Under the pieces are notes generated by a model that ran no database searches, was not told where the DNA came from, and was given only the letters and a program-made list of their open reading frames with translations. Position numbers and translations under genes: made by a program. This document shows positions 32,779-45,954 of a stretch of DNA of 64,000 nucleotides, piece after piece; the stretch's first letter is position 1, and each line of letters begins with the position of its first letter. Source of the DNA: Pseudocercospora fijiensis CIRAD86 (Eukaryota > Ascomycota > Dothideomycetes > Mycosphaerellales > Mycosphaerellaceae); contig NW_006921551.1 in assembly GCF_000340215.1 (NCBI RefSeq), positions 392,475 to 456,474 on the forward strand, given 5' to 3'.

Positions 32779-33985
32779 GAGATGTCTCGACCCGACTTAA
32801 TCTTATTACCCCCGCGTAGTATAAAGATTTCCTCGCAGTATAGAAACTAACCGACGAGAACGTAACAGCTCTTAAAGTCCTACGCGGACCTAACGAACCT
32901 AGAACTACGAAGGTAGACACACTTAGGCGTATATTCGAATAGATCGGTAATTCTATCGAGAGTAACTCGGTTAGGGCGACTATGCTCTAGCGGTACGCTC
33001 TATAGTACAAGATCTAGGAGACTAGTGCTAATCCCTTACTCCGTATATCCTAAGCCTTCGTTCGAAGCCTCGACTAGTACGGCCTAATCTATTGCGCCGT
33101 CGTCCTCGGAACATCTATAGACGCCTCCCGCCGAGCAAGTAACCGTATTATCGAAGCCGCCTAGGGCGAAGATTAGTTTACTTAAGCCTCGGAGCTTGTC
33201 TAGCTTCCGTTTAGCGCTCCACTTTTAGCACCTAAACGCATTCTCGCCGACATTGTAGCTACTACTCGGATTAGACTTAGTCTCGAAGAAGCCTATCGCT
33301 TCTAGATATAAGGCAAACGGAAGAGGCTCGCGGAAGCCTAGAATAGTCGCGTTAATAAGAGGAAGAGCGCTCTTTACGATTTTATTACTAGTAGTAATAT
33401 TACCGCTATAAGAGACGCTTACAAACCGAAACCTAGCAAGGAACGCACGATACAGGCCTACCTACCTAACATTCCTAAAGACTATATCGTTCTCTAAGGC
33501 TTTAAGACGGGGCGCAATTTACTAGCGCCGAAAAAACACCTATTACGCGCCTTACGCAAAAAACATCTAAAGAAACCTAGGGTTAAAGCGGGTAGTAACA
33601 CACTAGTACTAGATTTATAGCTAGAAGACGATAGCGTAGAACCCGATATGCCGGCATTAGACGACGAAGGAGGGAAAGGTACCTAGGACAATTCTCTTAA
33701 CGTAGACGGAGATACGGCTTCTAATTTTCTTAATATATACGATAGATTAGAGCTCCGTTTACAATGTCGCCGGCTTAACCGTAGAGAAGGGATAGAAGCC
33801 TACTATACCTACTGCCGCAAATAGTAGATAGACTTTACCTATACTTTGCTACCGAATATTAGAGAGCGTCTCGCTACGTTAGGCCGGCTACCGTATATAT
33901 AAACTTCAATTACTCCGTTCCTACTACGTACCGTCCCTATACCTAATATATATAAATGCTAACTATTTTGCTATATAGCGAAAGA
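32779..33985 (+). pseudogene. Relic ORF before the TLH-like helicase (possible first exon)
   Basis: One plus frame runs about 400 codons with TAG/TAA at Gln-like positions. It encodes a basic, helical, Lys/Arg-rich protein with a central coiled-coil-like section (about 33290-33380) and an acidic section (about 33610-33720). Two Cys near 33765 and 33810 are kept. The frame ends at a pair of the TTTTGC...GCAAA palindromes (33961-34016). It may be the first exon of the helicase gene downstream, or a separate gene. No family recognised. Confidence 0.5.
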
Positions 33986-34016
33986 TCTACCCGTTTTCTA
34001 GCTAGCAAAGTAGTCT
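33961..34016. repeat. Pair of TTTTGC-GCAAA palindromes
   Basis: AACTATTTTGCTATATAGCG and GTTTTCTAGCTAGCAAAGTA, two degenerate short palindromes about 20 bp apart, the arrangement seen in the SNF2-relic introns. An intron here would join the two TLH-locus frames. Confidence 0.6.
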
Positions 34017-34640
34017 GCATCTTGCACCTTTTACTTAATCTTACGACCGCCTCGCTTAGAAGCCCGTAACCTATGCGTATATAGCTCCCTACTATCCCGA
34101 GGCAGATTAGCTCGTAGCTGTATGCTATCTATTCTAACCGCCTGCCCGGATTTCTAACTAGTTTATACCTACGCTATACTAAGTTATATTCTATACGACC
34201 TTCGCCTTATTATCTTCCTATATACTATTTATAGTAGATACGGCCTATATAGAGATGCTATTAAGGTTTAGGTTAGACAATCCGCGCCTTAACTACTTTA
34301 GTCTATAAAGGAGGCGATAGATACACGTCCGTTAACGCGCTCTTGCGATTAATATATTATTACGATCGAGATTATTAGGGTTATAAGAACTACTCCTAAT
34401 ACCTAGGGACCTATATGCTAGAAAGACACCGTTTCGAGGATTACTTCTATTATCTTCCTTAATATCGCATTATTAAGTACGTAACTTGCCGATACGCCGT
34501 GCCCCCTTACTATTTTTACGCTTACCTTAGCCGCTAATACCGATATACTATTCCTATTACTATCCGTCGCCTTCTTATCGAAGAATTCAAGCCGTTCCCC
34601 GATGTTGCTATAATATCCGACTAGGTGATTTGGCCCTAGC
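34017..34640 (+). other. Degraded link between the relic exon and the helicase frame
   Basis: Protein-like sequence appears in changing plus frames, so introns or indels are likely. Placed here as probable gene-internal sequence of the TLH-like locus. Confidence 0.3.
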
Positions 34641-37600
34641 TAACCGATAATTAAGCCCTAGAGTTCCCGCTCTACTTCGATTGTTTCTAATATACTACCG
34701 TCGACGAACAGGGCGAACAATATATAGCTGTCTTTTACTCGCGTGCCTCGATATAAGAGTATTATAAAACGCGATATAAGTAGACTAATACCTAGACTCG
34801 GGGCAGCAGTAGAAAAGCCCGCCTATAAGAGATACCTAATCGCCTATAGGAGAGCAATGTCTATATATAGCAATTCTTCTGCCCTAAAGCTAGGTACGAA
34901 CCCGGATAGAATCGCCTGTTCTAAGTCTATCGTCGCGCTCGTATAGTGCCTATTCCCTCCTTATTATATAACGACTAGTTTGCGTCTACCCTAATTAAAG
35001 CCTAGGCCGATATCTAGGAGAAACTAGACGAGGATCGAAATGTCGTTTACGATAGCTTAGCCTACGTATCTGCCCTCCCCCCCTAGATTTAGTAACTCTT
35101 TATCGACCTTTACGTCGTCTTACTCTATAAAGACGAAATATAGGCCGCTATCCGCCTCCCTAAAGAAGATAATAAGCCCTATACCGTAGAAGTTATCGCT
35201 ATCGCTCGCCGAGCGTTCTCTTATACGATAAGGCATTATAGCGAAAGTAGCCCCTATTTTAACCTTACTAATTCCCGCAAGCAAGCCCTCGCTAACTTTT
35301 ATAATATAATATAGAAGTCCGACTATTACAAACATTTTCGCTTTCGGCGCTATAAGACCCGCTCGAGCGAACTTAAATACGCCGACGCTATACTATACGC
35401 GCTAGCATATTTTATTCGTTATATCTCCCCTAAAGTTCTATTTTTCCCTTCTATAATGTCGCCTACTAATAAACTTAACGACGACGTCGACGCCGAAGTC
35501 GCTAGTTAAGTAAGCGATAAAGTCGACGAAAAAGTCGACTATAGCCCCGCCTAAGTAATACCGACCGACGAATAGCGTAAACTCTAGAATAAACTTAGCG
35601 ACCGCGTCCGAAGCGGTATTACCGAGACGGAAGAACTAGAACTATATCCTCTTATTTCCTAGTTATTACTCTCCCTATTCTAGTACCTAATTAGTAGTCG
35701 TCGGTTCTGCTCCCTACTCCTTAGCTACCTTGCCCTTTATACGGTATAACCGTATTTAGGCGTATAGCGGGAGCCGAACGACTTTAATTACTATCTCTCC
35801 GCTATTGTTTAGATAGGGCAACTCCTCGTATTTAACTACTCCCGGTGTTATAACTAGGGCTTCGACCGCGACGACGAAGTTTTAGAGGCTATTAAGTATA
35901 AGATAGAGTTACTCTTTACGCGAGAGACCGCTATCCGAGAAATTGTCCGCTAGCGTAGTGCCCTCTTCGCCTTTACTAGCAACTATATGTCGACTAATTA
36001 GGCTATCTAGGCCGCCGACGGTAAATTTGTTTAATTTAGGGACGTTGTACTACGAGTTATAGACCTAACTACCCTACTCGAGCATTGCTATCGATAGGCG
36101 TATAAGATCCTACGGCGCTACCTCCTTTTCGGACTCCCGTATAACTCTATCCCCCTTACCGACCTTTATAACCGCCCCGAAGAAACTACCGTCTACTTTA
36201 GCTTCCTCTAGGATAAGCGTAATACTACTATCGTTAACCTAGCTCGGACGTTCGTTATTAACGCTATCGCTAGTAATCCGGCTCTGTTGTATTTGTACTT
36301 AGAGGCCGGTTTAGATATACTCCGCCTTAGCTCGGTAGTCGGCGCGTATAAGTATTGCGTCTAAGAGTTCCTTTAGCTGCTTAGTGTCCTTATATTTATT
36401 AGTAGCGGTTAGCCCGCCCGCGAACCCGAATTCTTCTCGGCGATATAGCGTAACACTTAGTCGGTCTGCTCTATTACTATTCGAGATAGATGCGTTATAA
36501 TTTACCTAACCTATACTAAGCTCCGCTAGAAGCTAAATAATAAACAAAACGTCCGCTTCCTATTTAAGCTCGGCCGCCTACTTGTCGATTACCTTATATA
36601 CATTTAACTATTTCGCGAGCTCTACTAGTATCAATCTAACCCCGGGTAGGTACTTAGTCCTTTCCTCTAGTCTAAGGACAACCTCGTCTAGTCGGATAAC
36701 ACTATAACCCGATACCTTCGTCGATAGACCGTAGCCGCTAGCCTGCCTGCCTTCGGTATTAGCGAGTAGCGTTACTTCTCCGTCGCTATCGTTAAGAAAT
36801 TCTTTAGCAAGTTCGTAGGCTTCGATTAATCGGACGCGGACGACGAAGATAACGAGGTCGACGATATAGAGGCAGCTATAGCTAGGTAGCGCAACTATAG
36901 TCTCTATACCGCTAACATTTTATATACTAACGCTAATCTATTCGCCGCGTCGTCTAACTTATAGGATAGCTTAATCTAAGGCGGGTACCGCGCGTCTCGT
37001 ATCTAGTCGAACTTCCTCTAGCTTCCTACCGCTATTACTCGCTATTAGGGGACCTAGCCGTCGCTAGGTAGCTCTATTAGCAACCTCTTAGCACTCGAGA
37101 ATAGTAGTCTCGCCCCCGTCTTTACCCTCGATAAAGCCCTATAGTACGCGCGCGAAATTATATAAAACCCGCGGCTATAGTAGAAGAGCGAGAGTTAAGC
37201 GACCGCTATACGATAGATCCTCTCCCTCGAGGCCCGACTACTCGTTGTCCTCGGTACTAGCGCTAGCAAGAGTCTCCTCTTTATAGTTCCTTGCTATATA
37301 AAAGGTGCGCGGACTACCGTACTTATCCTTCCTCTAGTTGCTCTACGAGTTAATATACTTACCCGACTTAAAGCCGCTAAAGTGTCCTACGTAGTATAGC
37401 AACTAGGAATAGAGCGCCTCGCTTCCCTTGTCCTAGTTAGCGCTAAGGCCGCCTGCTCTACCTAATTTATTATATATATACGGCGTCTCGGGGTCTAGAA
37501 CTAGCTCGATCGTATCTTCGTCGACGAGTACTATTTAACCGTAACTGCGTTACCGTACCGCTCTATCTTTCGCTAATTTAGCTATCTCGGGTCGATTAGT

Positions 37601-38980
37601 GCCTAGGTCGTCTACCTAACTGCTACTCTACTACTATTAATAGAACCTAAGTTCCTATAGCGTAACGTTATCGCCTAGCCTATAACGGTACGGCGGAGTA
37701 CTAATCGCGCTAATATTATATATCGTGTTTCCTTATACTAGTAGGCATAGTTACTACTTATAGCCGTACGACTTATTAGGAAGTAACCTAGGGCGAGCAT
37801 ATTCGTACCTAGCGATCGCGTCCTAGTATTCGTATATAGTCTCGACTACGCCGAGTAGCTAGCGAGGGAAATTAATTGCCCGTACTTTACCGCCGCTAGT
37901 AGAACTACTAGCGAGAAAGAACAGCTACTCGACGCCTAGCTTAATAGTACCGATAATCTATTTCTTATCGCTACTCTTACGCTCGGCGAAGGATTCGACG
38001 TACTACGTATCCGGGTTGTTATCTACGTCGGCCTCCTACCCTTACTAATATTATTCGTATAATAGTCTGGTCGCGCTAGGCGAGATAGAAAGCTAGTACT
38101 ATCTTACCTCCTACTACTAACCGAACTAACTATACTAGTAACGGTCGACTAGAGTAAGCTTAGCTTCGATTAATACCCTTATATAGATAACGTTAGCTAT
38201 ATATAGCAGCGCGAGAGGCAAGCTATATAGTAATATGCTCGCGTAGGTAAATGTTTGCGTCTAATTATGTCTAATTACCTCGATAGTCCCTAATTCCGCT
38301 TAACGTATATATCTAACCTAGACGATAGTAACGAGCTCTACTAACGATATATGCACCGACTAGCACCGCCTCTAACCTAGCCCGAAACGCCGCAGGCTTA
38401 GGCGATCCGTCGGTAGACCGCCTATTTCTAGCGTATCTAGCAAAACGAAGCTAGTAGTATAATACAGTTCGACCGCAACCTCGCCGTTATCTAATAACTA
38501 TATACTATCTACCGCTTCGTTAATCCCCGCCTCCCTATATACTAATTCTCTTAATGCCTACGCGCTAACTTCGTAGTTGCGAAGAAGAGGCAAGCGCTTT
38601 AGACTAAGCCGATCGAAAGGTACTATACCTACTTCTACTGCTATTTCCCTTTTACTATATACTAGGAATATAGCAAGCAAACATAGAGTTGTTAACAGCT
38701 AGACGTTATATAGCTAGTCGCTATCGGCGTGTTCTAGTCGCTATAGATAGGTCCTACTTAGATCCGGGATAAATTCTAGCACTAATTTAAAACGCTAGAG
38801 GAATACCTCTAGTAGATAACTTAGAGCACTATATAGGATAGAGAAAAGGCTATCTAAGGTGTTCGTCTCTACGCTATCGCTATCGAGCACGTTCTAGCTA
38901 GGAACGTTAAACTAGATCCGGTACCCGCTAATAACTATATAGAGTAGGAATTCTAGACGCTAACTATTTCGCTGGCCGGA
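34641..38980 (+). pseudogene. RecQ-type telomere-linked helicase (TLH-like) relic
   Basis: From at least 35102 to about 38980 one plus frame stays in register for nearly 1300 codons with TAG/TAA as the only breaks. The N-terminal half has ANDFNYYLSA-like, ETATRFVRQRSALFAFTSNY, VDLTTLLEHCYRQ-like and DLYNRPEETT-like segments that I recognise as typical of fungal TLH-family proteins. Superfamily 2 motifs follow: VVLGTSASKSLLF (motif I, 37244-37282), FVDEYY (motif II, about 37517-37534, DECH changed to DEYY), VYLTAT (motif III, about 37606) and SGRARRD (motif VI, about 38066). Such genes are typically subtelomeric. Motif I Gly residues are now Ser through TGG/TGGC to TAG changes, so the ATPase is dead. 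Confidence 0.88.
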
Positions 38981-39038
38981 AAAAAAAACAACAATATACC
39001 GGTCGTGCTATTTACTTTTCTGTCTAGCGAAATAGTCG
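38961..39038. repeat. Pair of TTTTGC-GCAAA palindromes after the helicase
   Basis: AACTATTTCGCTGGCCGG and CTGTCTAGCGAAATAGTC flank a short A-rich tract (39 bp apart). They are at the very end of the helicase frame and may lie in a final intron or the 3' flank. Confidence 0.6.
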
Positions 39039-41140
39039 GTACGTAGCTATATTATCGCTATATTAACTCGGTAGTTAGGCAGGAGTAATAGTCTCTAATC
39101 TACTAACGACATTATTGTACTAGTATCCTTATTAAATTAATAACGCTATAGCGTCGCTACGCTCGTATGCTATAGTATAAGATGTCTACCGACGTTAGAA
39201 GTAGAGTATGTAACTAAACAGTTATAGCTAGCATTTACCTATATCGCTAGACTGTTTAAGTTAAATACGGATAGAGCGTAGTTAGTCGAGATCTAAAATA
39301 TAAACTATCTATAAACCGAACTACTATTACTCGATACATTCTACTCTCTCTATCCTTACCCTAACCGCCTCCTCGTCGCCTTTCGCCTACGTTGTATATT
39401 AACCTACCGACGATAATATACTAATAGTATCGTCGCCCTTCGTCGGAGTATTTCCGCCTATAGACTTATTATCTCTACTACTATCTCTACGATCTGTTCC
39501 TCTAGTACCTCTATACTTAGCTGCTTCTTATTTATTGTTCGCCTATATACTACCTAGCCGGCCGACAAATCTTCCTCTATACTCCTTCTTCCGCTTACCC
39601 CCTATTTATCGTAGCCTTCGCCTAGTCCGCCTATTCCTCCTCTATTAACCTCTATTATACCCTTACTTAATCTACCTATTACTCTCTCGTTAACTTCTAT
39701 TATGCCCTTACCTACTATTATATTACTACCTACTAGTGCACTATCTACCTAATCGCTAGGCCTATTAACCCGCGCCTACGTCGCTAACTTATCTAGTCGC
39801 TATTCCCCTATTTCTATCCTATAATAGTATATTTCCTATGCAAATAAAAACGCTATATATTCTACGTAATATAACTATTTCTCCTCCGCCGAGAAGCTCG
39901 CCTAGTTATACTATAGAAGTAGTAGCGGTCGCTCGTGCAACTATCGTCGTATTAATATTCTATCGTAATACTCGGCTATATTACTAGTCGCTAGCGCCGG
40001 CTCGGTATAACTCGCTAACATTTAGTAGTCGGCTATCTCGGCAGTCTTACTCGTATCTGCGCGACAGCTAGCCGTAGAGAGAAGTTTCGGAATAGCGACG
40101 TACTCGAGTAGTTTAGTAGGCGAAATCGGATAAAGGTAGGATACGGACAACCTCTAGAACCGACGTCCTCTTATATCTTTCCTCGCTATACATATTAGAC
40201 TACCTACTGTATCGCTACTTTGTCTGTTATTATAGCCGATCCTACCTTACGTCCTGCTAGAACCGTACGCAAACTCGATTAAATTTTACCGTACCGCTCG
40301 TGCCTACGCGTCTGCCTCTACTTATCGTATACTATTTCTTTTGCAATATGCTATTCGCCTACGCACTCTCTTTAGTATACTCGAATAGCGCGGTTATACC
40401 GCACCGCATTTCGATCTAGGCGTCGCATTTGAAATCCGCGTATATAAGTTAGGTTTAATTTAATGTCTCCTCGTACGTCGTCGTATATTATCTATCGTAA
40501 TCTCTTATATTCCCTCTAGCCCTTGCTATTACTTAGAGGTCGAGCGCTAATACTATAGCTCTCTCGCCTCGCATTTATATATACTATCGACGGTAGCTAA
40601 TAAAGTGCTACTTACCCGGGTTATTTCTTACTACCGGTATCTGCTTTATACCTATTATCCTAGCGAGTGCGCTAATACCCCGACCGATCGACGTACTAGC
40701 TTAGTTTCTATACTATCGCACTAACTGTAGGCCTCCTCTAGTAGTTAGGTTAGATCTCGCTAGTAGAGGACATGCTCGGTTAAGTCGGATTACACCCTAT
40801 AGAATACAACTTAACGTAGGTGCACTTGCTAGACAATCTACCGGTTTTTCCCTATCTCGCGACACCTGTATTAAAATACTAGAACCTGTCGGTAAAGGAG
40901 TCGGCTAGATCGAGTATTATTAGATATAAGCTATTTATAGAGATCTTATACGTTAACCTGCTTATATATATAGCATAGTCGATACTGCGCCGTAGTGCCG
41001 CTAAATATCGCTAGCTACGTATAGGAGGTAAATGCATATAGTTATAGTACTACCCGAATTTCTATATCTAGCACTTCTATCGTACGAGACTTAGGCGTTA
41101 TATAACCTAGGGCTAATCTACTAAACGACGATTAGATGCG

Positions 41141-41206
41141 AACCGGTTTGCTAGGCGGCAAACTATATTGTCTATATTACTTTTACTAGCTAGCAAAATG
41201 GTTAGC
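41141..41206. repeat. Pair of TTTTGC-GCAAA palindromes
   Basis: GGTTTGCTAGGCGGCAAACT and TTTTACTAGCTAGCAAAATG, about 20 bp apart, the same paired layout as in the introns. Confidence 0.7.
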
Positions 41207-41990
41207 ACTCTCGTATTGTAATTGCGGTTATAGTAGATACGTCTACTAGCTGTAGGTCGTAGTATAGCAACGCTACTAAGGCTCGAACCCTAATTGCGCT
41301 ATCTATCCCTAGATATAGCTCGACTATTATACCTCGCCGACTAGCTTTTATCGTATATCGTCTATTAGGACGTCCGGTATGCTATCTATGCCGTTATCGC
41401 AGCCTTAGCTATCTTAGTCTAGTATATTCTTGCTTACCTAGTAGTCTACTATTATCTAATCCGGCTATTATTAAGGCAATCTAATATATCCTTACGTTAT
41501 AATACTAACGGACCCGTATACAGACTTATTAGGCTATATACTAGTTTATATATAGTTATTATATACGCAATAAAATACTACGATTAACTCGGTTAGTATT
41601 CGGTTCTTAAAACTGTTAACTCGTAATATCGTAGAATAGATAGCGGTTAGTTCGTCTACCCGGGATATACATCCGAAATTATAGTATATTTTCGAACGAC
41701 TACAATTCTCGAAAACTGATTTCTCTCCCGATCGATTAGACAATAACGCTCTAATCTAACGATATCTTTTATTATTTATCTACCCGAATATAAACCTACT
41801 ATAACCGAGACAGTCCGAGCAAATTAGTAACCTTACCGCCGCTAAGATTTACCCTAATCGTTACTAACCCTCGGGTCTAGCTTACTTACGTATTACGCTC
41901 CGTATACTAACGGCGTTTTCTAAGGCAGGTTTTATAGGTTACCTCCTTCTACTACCGTATATTATATAGTAAATTATTAATAGTATAATG

Positions 41991-42060
41991 CTAACTGTTT
42001 TACCGCCTAGTAAACTGCTAGGCTATTGTCTATTTTCCTAGCCGGCAAAACGGTTGGTAC
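41991..42060. repeat. Pair of TTTTGC-GCAAA palindromes
   Basis: GTTTTACCGCCTAGTAAACT and TATTTTCCTAGCCGGCAAAA, followed by CGGTTGG; paired layout as elsewhere. Confidence 0.7.
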
Positions 42061-42359
42061 TCTTATATAGTCGTATTTATTATCCTATAGTTTAACAAAT
42101 TAGGGAAATACGAGGCGGTCTGTATTGCTTAACTACTATATCTACTTAGAGACGGTAGCACACATATATCGAATGCATTACGTATACTATGCTTAGTATA
42201 GGCTTATATATACTCTAGCCTATCGATATATTATAGTTGCCCCGCCTAGAATAGATCTATCGTCTCTAGTATTTCCGAGATACCGCCCCGCGTAGCCTCG
42301 AGCTATGCGGCTACTCCGATGCGTATACTATCTCGTATTCTCTAGCCTTCCTCCTATAC

Positions 42360-43900
42360 TGTACTTACTATTCGATTAGCGTTAGATATCCCGTCTAATA
42401 ACAAAGGTATATACTCGTCGCGAATATAGTCGATTAAATCTTTACTCCTAAACTTAAGTTCTAGGACCTCCTTTACCTCCCCTAATACTTTATTAAGGTT
42501 AGCTACACTATATACGTCTAGTAGCTTACGGCATGCCGCCTCTAGAACCGGAATTACCTTAATAGTAAGATCTACTAAATCCTATTATATAGGTAGCCCT
42601 ACTACTCGGCGTAGTAATCGGATGCTATTTACTATTAATAAGTAGTCTAGGTACTATTTCGCCTAGTATAGGATCGCGTCGGGAAAGTACTCCTACTATA
42701 CGCTCTTAATTAATGTTGTCGTCGTCGTATAGAGTATTAATAGCGGATCGTCTAGATATGTATCTAGTAGTATTAACTTTATATACTACGCGGCTAGATA
42801 ATACCTATTTACGGTTAGGCAGTCTATTCGTATTACCGCTATCGTAACCGCTGTCCTATCGATAATAAAGCCTACTAGATATATACGGTGCCTACTACTG
42901 TCTAGTTTTACGAATGTGTTATCTACGATTAACGTCCTATCGCCCTCGGTATATAGCTCTAAAAGCTCGGGATAGGCGACGACTAGGTACTTAAACCTAT
43001 CCTTTACCGTCTCCGGTTGCATATAAAAGCCCGCGTATCTTAGTATATTTAGTTCTATGCCCGCGGTCGAATAGTCCGGCCGTTTGATTTTCTTTATCTC
43101 CGGTAGCTACGAGATATCCTCGATAACCTTATCCGCTTGTTTTTTATTTAACCCCGCGCACCGATATACTAACCTAGCTACTGCTTTATATACTTCTATC
43201 GAACGACCCTAGGCATATATTATTATAAACTGTATCCTAATTCGCTAGTACGCCTCCCGCGCACTATACTACTTTAGGTCTACTCGGTCGCTCTCGCCGT
43301 AGTTATAACGCGTATTAGATTAGTCTATTATCTACTTGCCCGGGATCTATTTGTACCTCCCCTCGGCCCCTATTATCTCTATAATCCCTCGCTATAGACA
43401 CGTATCTTCTCTATCTCTACCGTCGCCGTACCGGTACGTTATACGAGTTTATTAACCTAATATATTAATATCGCACTTGCTTTTTATAATGCTAAATCCC
43501 CTCCGCTTCGCCTATCTATATATAAACTATTCGGCCGCCTAGAATAACGGGAATTAATACCCGTAAATCCGATCTAGTAGCCTATACGCCCCTATTAGAC
43601 GCTCGTATCGCGCCCTAGTATTATCTGTCCTACTATCCTTACCGCGAACTCGTACTAGAGCGCCGGGCAATCTTGCAATTATTAGATGTCGCTAGATAGC
43701 GGCGCTCCTCTCGCGATATATCTCCCCTAATAACTTCTCTCGCCCTCTTACGCCTCCGCCTAAGCGCTAACAATCCTATTCGCGAACGGCGTATTCGATA
43801 TCGAGTAGCGTAAAGTAGTCGTCGGTTATACTCTATAATAGGAACTACGATAGACTTATTGTCGCTTCTAGCGCAACTGCCCGATTGTCGCGTATAACTA
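42360..43900 (-). pseudogene. Unknown minus-strand relic gene
   Basis: A minus frame of about 220 codons (42360-43020) is nearly clean: it is open for 78 codons from an ATG at 43022 and continues past TAG/TAA codons. Upstream to about 43450 the same frame continues with Lys-rich sequence, and another frame is basic (Arg-rich) near 43650-43800. The encoded protein mixes Asp/Leu/Val strands and helices (VVAYPELLELYTEGDRTLI segment), reminiscent of a nuclease or transposase fold, but no catalytic motif can be named. It runs opposite to the flanking relics. Confidence 0.45.
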
Positions 43901-44340
43901 CTATATAGTATAGACGATCTATACTACCGTGTCTAATACTTACTCGGCTAAGGGGAAACTCTATCCCCCCTTATAAACGGAATCGGCCTCGCTATTAAAC
44001 TTAAAGACTAGTTACATCCCCTTCCCCTTCTATAGCGCGTAACTTATACCGCATCTATATATCTACGCTACTATCCGCCCTAATAGATACATCCTTACCT
44101 AAACTACCTATTATAGGAGATTACTATATCCTATATGTATATCTATCTCGCGCGTATAATACTCGGTCGAAGACTCGACCCTCTCTTCTACCTTTATTCT
44201 ATCTCGCCCGTTTCTACGTAGTATATCTCCTATAGCTTATTGCATATATTAACTAACAATACGGCCGGTGCTATTGCGTACTATTGCGCCGACCGCCCTA
44301 TATCTACTAACGCGCCCTATAATCTCGTAATTAATAATGC

Positions 44341-44371
44341 TAACTATTATTCTACCTAGCAAAACGGCTAG
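44341..44371. repeat. Single TTTTGC-GCAAA palindrome remnant
   Basis: TAACTATTATTCTACCTAGC then AAAACGGCTA, directly upstream of promoter-like module copy 1. Confidence 0.55.
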
Positions 44372-44427
44372 TATTGCCTTAGGCACCCGCTACCGCGCCT
44401 ACGTAGCTCGATATCGCCTTTACGTCT

Positions 44428-44608
44428 ACCCTTTACTTAGGCTAAGTTTGACTATATATTAGCGTATTTCGGTAGACTTTACTTTACGGTATTAACTAAG
44501 GCGGCGAACGAAGCGTAGTCCCGACCTTACTATATAAATTAGCTACGTCGCCTAGGAGGACTCTTTTATACGTATATTAGTAGAGTAAACCGCTAGTCTA
44601 CCGGTCTT
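44428..44608 (+). promoter_or_regulatory. Promoter-like module, copy 1
   Basis: A 181-bp block from ACCCTTTACTTAGGCTAAG to GTCTACCGGTCTT, with TATATAAATTAGCTACGTCG at 44531-44550 in its middle. The same block, same length, recurs at 45592-45772, and shorter matching blocks at 47489-47655 and 53384-53555. Each precedes a plus-strand relic gene. A conserved TATAAAT box with conserved flanks on both sides suggests a shared core promoter and 5' leader. Confidence 0.7.
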
Positions 44609-44749
44609 GCCCCGAGCGCTATTAACGTACTAATATAGGTCTCTTCTCGGCCGCTAACTCTCTCTACTTTATAATCTACTTCTACTACTAGCGACCTATA
44701 CTCGTCTGTCTATTCCTCCGGCCGGCAAACTAGTCTGTAGCCCTATACG

Positions 44750-45420
44750 TACATCCTGCGCTACCGTACTATACTACGCTACGACTACCTACTAAGCTCC
44801 CTACTACGTCCGATTATCGCTATAGTAGACTATACCGATAGTGCCGCCGTCGCGCCCTTCGAGGCCGAACTCTGTCGTCTCTATATTAATAAAAACCGCT
44901 AGCTGTTTTTCTACGCCTACTTAATTAATAAAGAGATCGAATACTACCGCGGTCGAATGTTAAGCTTCTCTTAGCTCGACCTCGACGGCTATTCCGAAAA
45001 GCTCCGCTAACTCCGACTGCGTAAGCTCGCGATCTTCCTAGTTAGTATCGGCTATACTAGATTTTAAAGGGACTATACTCGGTACATTTAGAGACATTAG
45101 CCTCGTATACTAGCGATAGAGCCGTAGAAGTTGAGGTCGGAATCGTCTCTATATAGCTCCGCTACGATAATTGGCATTTATTTAGTTACTCTATATAGAA
45201 CTAGGCGTAGGGAAGCCTACGTACGCCCCTAGTTTACCTATTACGCTATACTCTCGACGGCGGATTAATACGGACGTACGTAGTATTACAGACTATGCCG
45301 TAGCTTATACTACTGCAGTTCTATACTATCTAGCTCTCTATTGCTCTTATCCTTATATAATAATTTAATTTATATATCTACTATCTTATCCTTTTCTATA
45401 CTATACGTACCGATATCTCC
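44750..45420 (+). pseudogene. Relic gene downstream of promoter module 1
   Basis: About 44820-45110 reads a plus frame of ~95 codons with stops in Gln-like positions: an acidic start, then INKNR.LFFYAYLINKEIEY-like and Arg/Leu-rich helical sequence. It continues less clearly to about 45320. The size suggests a short protein or a first exon. A palindrome pair (45429-45541) follows, as in the introns of the SNF2 relics. No family recognised. Confidence 0.4.
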
Positions 45421-45428
45421 CGCAATCG

Positions 45429-45541
45429 TCGACTATTTTGCCGGCTAGCAAAGTCTATCGTCCCTATAGCCGCTATAGTTGCCTTATATCCTATCTAGCT
45501 ATACGTGTCTACTATTGCCTCTGCCGGCAAAACGGTCGACT
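45429..45541. repeat. TTTTGC-GCAAA palindromes upstream of module 2
   Basis: GACTATTTTGCCGGCTAGCA at 45431 and CTGCCGGCAAAACGGTCGAC at 45521; wider spacing (about 70 bp) than most pairs. Confidence 0.65.
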
Positions 45542-45591
45542 ATGCCTTAGGTATCTATTAGCTCGGTACGCTAGTCGTTACCCGACTTTAT

Positions 45592-45772
45592 ACCCTTTAC
45601 TTAGATTAAGTTTAATACTATACTAGCGTGTTTTAGTAGACTTTACCTCTTAGCCTCGACTAAAGCGGCGAACGAAGCGCAATCCCGACCTTGCTATATA
45701 AATTCGCTACGTCGCTTAGAACGACCTTTTCGTACGCGCCTTAGTAAAGTAAACCGCTAGTCTACCGGTCTT
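45592..45772 (+). promoter_or_regulatory. Promoter-like module, copy 2
   Basis: Aligns end to end with copy 1 (ACCCTTTACTTAGATTAAG to GTCTACCGGTCTT, also 181 bp). TATATAAATT is at 45695-45704. Differences from copy 1 are mostly transitions, consistent with independent RIP after duplication. Confidence 0.72.
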
Positions 45773-45954
45773 AGCCTAAGCGCCTATACCGCGCTAATTT
45801 ATATCTCCTTCTACTCCTCGACTTCTCTTCTATCTTACTACCTACTTCTACTACCGCCTACTCTACTCGCCTAGTAACTTTTCTGCCTAGCAAATTAGTC
45901 TATAGTTATACTACTACTATATCCGTATATATACTACAAACTATATACGTCGTC

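Larger units (their letters stand above)
39039..42340. other. 3.3 kb without a recognisable gene
   Basis: The plus strand from about 39330 to 39850 is strongly pyrimidine-rich (CCTCCT/CTACCTA tracts). Two palindrome pairs occur at 41141-41206 and 41991-42060. I found no frame with recognisable motifs on either strand; short open stretches on the minus strand near 41.6 kb have no support. Confidence 0.4.

Noticed and set aside
42786..43022. A separate 78-codon intact gene
   Set aside because: The frame continues on both sides past TAG/TAA codons with the same kind of sequence, so it is a segment of a larger relic.
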